From assembly GCF_019038465.1 (NCBI RefSeq), contig NZ_JAFKRH010000044.1:1-35685 (forward strand): 35,685 nt of DNA. Direction: 5' to 3'. Source of the DNA: Synechococcus sp. CCY 0621 (lineage in GTDB: Bacteria > Cyanobacteriota > Cyanobacteriia > PCC-6307 > Cyanobiaceae). Position 1 is the first letter of the stretch. The number at the start of each line of letters is the position of its first letter. The notes under the pieces were generated by a model, which was not told the origin of the DNA, searched no databases, and worked only from the letters and a program-made list of their open reading frames with translations. Of the stretch, positions 32,069-35,685 are shown in pieces. The translations under genes were made by a program, and so were the position numbers.

Positions 32069-33838
32069 TCAGAACTTGAACTGGGTCTGGATCAGGCCGC
32101 CGAGCACGCTGCTCGACTGGCCGATGGTGGTGAACTGGCCGTTGGGGCGGCTCAGATAGAAGAGTGCCGGGGTCACGCTGATGTTGTCGGTGACCTGGAA
32201 CCGGTACCACCACTCCCAGGCGAAGTTGCCGTCCTGGGGGGTCTCGCCGTTGCGCAGCGAGGTGGCGAAGACCGGCTGACCGACGGCCATCCCGAGGGCG
32301 TTGCCCTTGATGAACGCATCGGACCACTGCAGGCCCACGCTCCAGGACTGGCTGGCGCCGCGGTTGGCCGACTGGTTGAAGGTCGGGACCGTGTTGAACG
32401 TGGGCACCCGGACGGCGGTTGCTCCTCTGCCAATCGTGAGGGTCTGGGGATTCAGCTCAGGCTGGGTCATGGCGTTGTAGCCCCAGCCGAGGTTGATGGA
32501 GGGGATCCAGCCGCTCTTCTTGGGCTGCCACGCAAAGGTGGTGGCGAAGTTGTTGGAGTAGGCGGCACTGGTGCCGAAGTTCTCCGAACCCAGGAAGTTG
32601 TTGTTGATGTTGGTGCAATCCACCGCCGGCTGGGCGAAGGAGGTGCCGCGGCGGAAGTTCTGGCCGCACTGGACGTAGCTCCAGGCGAAGGCGAAGCGCC
32701 AGTTCTTGCCGGCCACACCGGCCTGGGTGGTCCAGGTGCCGCGGCTGCGCTCGCCCAGCAGGCCCCCCTGGTTGGGGTTGCCGTTGTCACCGTTGGGGGC
32801 GACGTAGGCGGTGGAGATCGCGAAGAACGGCTTGCCCTTCTTGACGTTCTGCTTCCACATCAGGCCGAAGGTGGAACCGGTGGCCTTGTTGTAGGCACCG
32901 GGGGCACCGTGCAGAGTGAAGACGTCGAGGATCTCGGAGCGGTAGAACCAGGGGGTGATCGCCAGGAACTCGGTGTTGCGGGCCCGGGCGCCGATCAGGG
33001 CGGTGAAGTCGCGGCCGATCGGGAAGCGGTAGTAGAGACGGTCGATGTTGACGACATCAGCACCACCAACCGGTGAGAAGGCGCGATCCAGCGCCATCAG
33101 GTTGTACGGCTGGCCGCCGAAGGGGCTGTTGTTGAAGTTGCCGCTGCGCAGACGGGTGTACAGCAGGTCCTTGCCGGTGAAGCTGGTAAGGAGGTTGAGG
33201 CGCAGGTCGTAGTTGAAGACCGTGGCGCCCCAGTTGCGGCGGTTGTTGGCGGGGAAGGCGTTGGCCGCACCGGCCGGCACACCGACAGCCGGGTTCGGCA
33301 GACCCTGGTTGCCACCGAAGGAGTTGGAGCCGATCACGAAGACGGCATCACCCTGGAGCTTGGTGGTGGTGGAGAACTGGGTGGCCTCGAGCTCACCCAC
33401 CTTGGCCTCCAGGCCATCCACCCGGCCGCGCAGCACGGCGAGTTCCTTCTCGAACTCGTCCATCAGGCGCTTCAGCTCGTCGGTCACTTCGGTGATCCGG
33501 TCGAGGCAGGCGTTCAGCAGGGCCGCCGCTTCGTAGCGGGTCATGGCCTGGCCGCCCTTGAAGGTGCCGTTCGGGTAGCCGGCGACGCAGCCGTAGCGCT
33601 CGATCAGGTTGGACAGGGCTTGGAAGGCCCAGTCGGTGGGCTTGACGTCGGAGAACTGGTTGACGCTCGTGACCTGGTTCTGGGCTTCCCAGGCCTTGAA
33701 GCTGTCAATGTTCTGCTGCTCCATGTAGGTGGAGATCTCCGCCCTCTGGGAGGGGGAGATTTCACCGGCCGAAGCGGCAAGTGGCGACAGCAGCCCAAGG
33801 GCCACAGGCGCCAGCAGAAGTTGCTGGAAGGGTTTCAT
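32069..33838 (-). CDS. Iron uptake/general porin with SLH and OprB-type domains
   Basis: Outer-membrane porin of 589 residues. Signal peptide with cleavage after LAASA at about residue 24; an SLH domain (about 58-112, VKPTDWAFQALSNLIERYGC, then GYPNGTFKGGQAMTRYEAAA) that would bind peptidoglycan-linked polymer; a coiled coil (about 113-150); and a C-terminal beta-barrel of OprB type ending in Phe, as expected for BAM-dependent insertion. The ATG at 33838 has GAGGA four nucleotides upstream as Shine-Dalgarno, inside a Yfr1-complementary site. A paralogue lies directly upstream. Substrates are probably ions or small solutes; the iron-uptake label comes from the family name. Confidence 0.93.
   Translation of the reverse strand: MKPFQQLLLAPVALGLLSPLAASAGEISPSQRAEISTYMEQQNIDSFKAWEAQNQVTSVNQFSDVKPTDWAFQALSNLIERYGCVAGYPNGTFKGGQAMTRYEAAALLNACLDRITEVTDELKRLMDEFEKELAVLRGRVDGLEAKVGELEATQFSTTTKLQGDAVFVIGSNSFGGNQGLPNPAVGVPAGAANAFPANNRRNWGATVFNYDLRLNLLTSFTGKDLLYTRLRSGNFNNSPFGGQPYNLMALDRAFSPVGGADVVNIDRLYYRFPIGRDFTALIGARARNTEFLAITPWFYRSEILDVFTLHGAPGAYNKATGSTFGLMWKQNVKKGKPFFAISTAYVAPNGDNGNPNQGGLLGERSRGTWTTQAGVAGKNWRFAFAWSYVQCGQNFRRGTSFAQPAVDCTNINNNFLGSENFGTSAAYSNNFATTFAWQPKKSGWIPSINLGWGYNAMTQPELNPQTLTIGRGATAVRVPTFNTVPTFNQSANRGASQSWSVGLQWSDAFIKGNALGMAVGQPVFATSLRNGETPQDGNFAWEWWYRFQVTDNISVTPALFYLSRPNGQFTTIGQSSSVLGGLIQTQFKF
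33357..33546 (-). repeat. 190-bp block shared with the upstream porin, copy 1
   Basis: This stretch encodes the end of the SLH domain and the coiled coil. It differs from 35496-35685 at only seven of 190 positions by my reading, whereas the barrel-coding parts of the two genes are much more divergent. Confidence 0.85.
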
Positions 33839-33841
33839 TGG

Positions 33842-33850
33842 TCCTCACAC
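33842..33850 (-). promoter_or_regulatory. Yfr1-complementary site over the porin ribosome-binding site
   Basis: The leader message reads GUGUGAGGA here, ending four bases before the AUG. This is the exact complement of UCCUCACAC, the core of the conserved ACUCCUCACAC motif of the cyanobacterial sRNA Yfr1. In Prochlorococcus Yfr1 has been shown to repress porin-type mRNAs by pairing near the start. A weak hairpin (plus-strand 33863-33877) lies just upstream in the leader. Confidence 0.55.
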
Positions 33851-33964
33851 CAAAAAGAGGAATCCCCGCGAGGGGGACGGCGCAAAGGTATAGGAATCCA
33901 TCGACTCTCCAGACAGGCCTGAGCACATCAAGGGGTATCCCAGCTGACATGAGCCTTGATGGAC

Positions 33965-33994
33965 CCCACCGGGAAAGGACATGAGCCCGGTGGG
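33965..33994. repeat. 9-bp perfect inverted repeat upstream of the first porin
   Basis: CCCACCGGG (33965-33973) and CCCGGTGGG (33986-33994) are exact reverse complements separated by 12 nt. They lie about 130-155 nt upstream of the porin start and downstream of the terminator of the second porin. No T-run follows on either strand, so an operator or processing hairpin is more likely than a terminator. Confidence 0.5.
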
Positions 33995-34041
33995 ACGGGG
34001 GGCACAGCGCTGGCCGGTGGGCGGCATTCTGTCTTCAGAGC

Positions 34042-34071
34042 AAAAAAAGCCCGGCTGCTTTGCAGCCGGGC
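34042..34071 (-). terminator. Rho-independent terminator of the second porin gene
   Basis: On the minus strand GCCCGGCTGC pairs perfectly with GCAGCCGGGC around a 3-nt loop (10-bp stem) and is followed by seven T. It lies 40 nt after the stop codon of the right-edge porin and makes read-through into the next porin unlikely. Confidence 0.93.
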
Positions 34072-34111
34072 GAATTTGAGGGTGTTGTGAGAGGAGATTG
34101 ATCCGGAAGGA

Positions 34112-35685
34112 TCAGAACTTGAAGGTGGTCTTGAGGAAGCCGCCGAAGTTGTTGAAATCGGAGCCACTGTTGGGCAGACCACCAATGTTCTTGGAGATCT
34201 GGCCCAGGGGAGCGCTCAGGTAGTACAGCGCAGGGGTCACACTGATGTTGTCGGTGACCTGGAACTTGTACCACCACTCCCAGGCGTAGTTGCCATCAAC
34301 GATGGCAGTGGCGGCGGCAGGTCCACCGAAGACGGTGGGGCCGGCGCTGACGGACGTCAGGAAGGTGGGCTGACCGACGGCCATACCGGCGGAGTTGCCC
34401 TTGATGAACACGTCAGACCACTGCAGACCCACGTACCAGGACTGGCTGGTGGCGTTGGTGACGCCGGTGGTGGAAACGAGTGCCGTGGCGCCGTTGAGCG
34501 TGGTGGTGCCGTTGTAGTTGCTGCGGTTGATGCCCCAGCCGGCGCTGATGGAGGGGACCCAGCCGGAAGTGCTGGGCTGCCAGTAGGCGCTGATGCCCAC
34601 CGAGTTGGTGGCGGCGGCGTTGGTCTGGAAGATGGTGGCCAGAGGTGTGCCGTTGCCGGGGTAGAGACCGGCCGTGCCCGAGGAGTAGGTGTAAGCCGCC
34701 GCAATGCCGTAGTTGGAACCGGTGTAGGCGATCTGGGCGGTACCCGTCTGGGCGGAGCAGGCGTTGCCGATGCCGCCGCAGTTCGCCGTGCCGGCGATCG
34801 GGTTGCCCACGTCACCGTTGGCGGAGACGTAGTTGGCGCTCACGCTGAAGCCGCCGCTCTTCCACCACAGACCACCACCAGCACCCAGGTTGAGGCTGTA
34901 GGTGCCGGGGGCACCGGCGTAGGTGAAGATGTCGAGGACGGTGTCAGCCGGATAGGCGGAAGGCCACACGGCGAGCATGTCGTCCTGACGGACCCGACCA
35001 CCGATGGTGGCGGTGAAGCTGCTGCCCAGGGGGAACTGGTAGAAGAGGCGGTTGATCGCGACCACGTCACCGCAGTCAACGCCAAGGCCACAGTTCTCTT
35101 CAAAGCCAGCTTCGGTGGCGTTCAGGCCAACAACAGGCTGACCGAAGGGGCCTTGGGCGAAGTTACCGGCGCGCAGCCGGGTGCGCAGCAGGTCCTTGCC
35201 GGTGAAGCTGGTGTCGAAGTTGAGCTGGATGTCGTAGTTGAACGCCGTGGCGCCCTGGGTCTGACGCGCCTGGTTCGCCCAGGTGTTGGGGACATAGCCC
35301 AGGCCGGCGGCGTTGGGGCCGAAGGGACCGGGAACGAACGCGGGAATCGGCGCGCCTGCCCCGACGAGGCTGGCGGGCAGCAGCACAGAGGCTGGGTCGG
35401 CGGGGACGGCAGGCAGGAAGACCCCTGCCACCGGAGCGATCTGGGCGTTACCGCCGTAGCTGTTGGCACCCATGATGAAGGTGGCCTTACCGGTCAGCTT
35501 CGTGGTGGTGGAGAACTGGGTGGCTTCCAGCTCACCCACCTTGGCCTCCAGGCCATCCACACGGCCGCGCAGCACGGCGAGTTCCTTTTCGAACTCGGCC
35601 ATCAGGCGCTTCAGCTCGTCGGTCACTTCGGTGATCCGGTCGAGGCAGGCGTTCAGCAGGGCCGCCGCTTCATAGCGGGTCATGG
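34112..35685 (-). CDS. SLH/OprB-type porin, 5' end beyond the window
   Basis: Paralogue of the downstream porin. The visible part begins in the SLH domain at MTRYEAAALLNACLDRITEV, but this Met is internal: it aligns with the middle of the neighbour's SLH domain, and the frame is still open at the window edge. A coiled coil follows, then a beta-barrel of about 470 residues ending in TTFKF, with the C-terminal Phe typical of outer-membrane proteins. The loops are rich in Gly, Ala, Asn and Thr, with several Cys (ENCGLGVDCGD; NCGGIGNACSA), which may form disulfides in extracellular loops. Its own terminator follows. Confidence 0.92.
   Translation of the reverse strand, partial: MTRYEAAALLNACLDRITEVTDELKRLMAEFEKELAVLRGRVDGLEAKVGELEATQFSTTTKLTGKATFIMGANSYGGNAQIAPVAGVFLPAVPADPASVLLPASLVGAGAPIPAFVPGPFGPNAAGLGYVPNTWANQARQTQGATAFNYDIQLNFDTSFTGKDLLRTRLRAGNFAQGPFGQPVVGLNATEAGFEENCGLGVDCGDVVAINRLFYQFPLGSSFTATIGGRVRQDDMLAVWPSAYPADTVLDIFTYAGAPGTYSLNLGAGGGLWWKSGGFSVSANYVSANGDVGNPIAGTANCGGIGNACSAQTGTAQIAYTGSNYGIAAAYTYSSGTAGLYPGNGTPLATIFQTNAAATNSVGISAYWQPSTSGWVPSISAGWGINRSNYNGTTTLNGATALVSTTGVTNATSQSWYVGLQWSDVFIKGNSAGMAVGQPTFLTSVSAGPTVFGGPAAATAIVDGNYAWEWWYKFQVTDNISVTPALYYLSAPLGQISKNIGGLPNSGSDFNNFGGFLKTTFKF
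35496..35685 (-). repeat. 190-bp block shared with the downstream porin, copy 2
   Basis: Counterpart of 33357-33546, with about seven mismatches. The right end of the similarity cannot be set because the window stops here. Confidence 0.85.

Noticed and set aside
33762-33950. Short minus-strand frame overlapping the start and leader of the first porin
   Set aside because: No ribosome-binding site or family, and it overlaps a well-supported signal peptide in another frame.
1-35685. tRNA genes, CRISPR arrays, insertion sequences, attachment sites
   Set aside because: Looked for by eye in the intergenic stretches; no cloverleaf, no regularly spaced repeats, no transposase or integrase frames and no target-site duplications were found.

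Overview
The window is cyanobacterial chromosome, very GC-rich and densely coded. Lineage-specific genes are PsbU (photosystem II), NdhO and a CRR7-like protein (NDH-1), zeta-carotene desaturase, a PucC-like transporter, SLH-domain porins, and cyanobacterial proteins of the DUF3120, DUF751 and DUF4346 families. High GC together with this gene set suggests the Cyanobium / Synechococcus alpha-cyanobacterial group; this is inference, as no rRNA is present. I see no tRNA, rRNA, CRISPR array, transposase or prophage.

Layout. (1) 93-6346, minus strand: a tight five-gene run, transcribed uppP, PDZ-radical SAM-DUF512 protein, TolC-type channel, PucC-type MFS protein, inositol-monophosphatase-family protein. 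(2) 6418-9494, plus: DUF3120 membrane protein, psbU with a strong terminator, nadB. (3) 9520-10452, minus: VKOR-thioredoxin fusion. (4) 10579-13199, plus: rimO coupled to an MFS exporter. (5) 13186-15085: a PetL-like miniprotein (minus) and a radical SAM protein with a B12-binding-type domain (plus). (6) 15082-18876: DUF4346 and FemAB/GNAT-like genes (minus), a secreted Cys-containing protein (plus), and a coupled RibD_C reductase / tandem-PTPS pair (minus). (7) 18916-20576: aroK (plus), a CRR7-like gene and a GST (minus). (8) 20652-24991, plus: DUF751, rbfA, GH3 hexosaminidase-like, glycosyltransferase-TPR, hemD. (9) 24975-27397, minus: lipoprotein, SRPBCC protein, crtQ/zds. (10) 27527-31914: sufA-like, TPR protein, LpxB-related protein, small membrane protein, TIGR01777 epimerase, ndhO, DnaJ-like protein. 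(11) 32069-35685, minus: two tandem SLH/coiled-coil porins, the second cut by the window edge.

Most of this is housekeeping and photosynthesis-support biology: pigment and tetrapyrrole synthesis (crtQ, hemD), photosystem/NDH-1/b6f accessory subunits, envelope biogenesis (uppP, TolC, GH3, GT2, FemAB-like, LpxB-related, porins), and Fe-S or radical SAM chemistry. Genes are packed so tightly that seven of nine convergent pairs overlap at their 3' ends, and only three convincing Rho-independent terminators are visible.

The points most worth a second look are: a match in the first porin's leader to the complement of the conserved Yfr1 sRNA motif, with two complementary copies in the same gene's 3' UTR; a tandem PTPS protein whose first domain lacks the catalytic His, coupled to a RibD_C-type reductase; a perfect 10-bp inverted repeat between crtQ and sufA; and a near-identical 190-bp block shared by the two porins. 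I found no clearly novel defence or mobile system.
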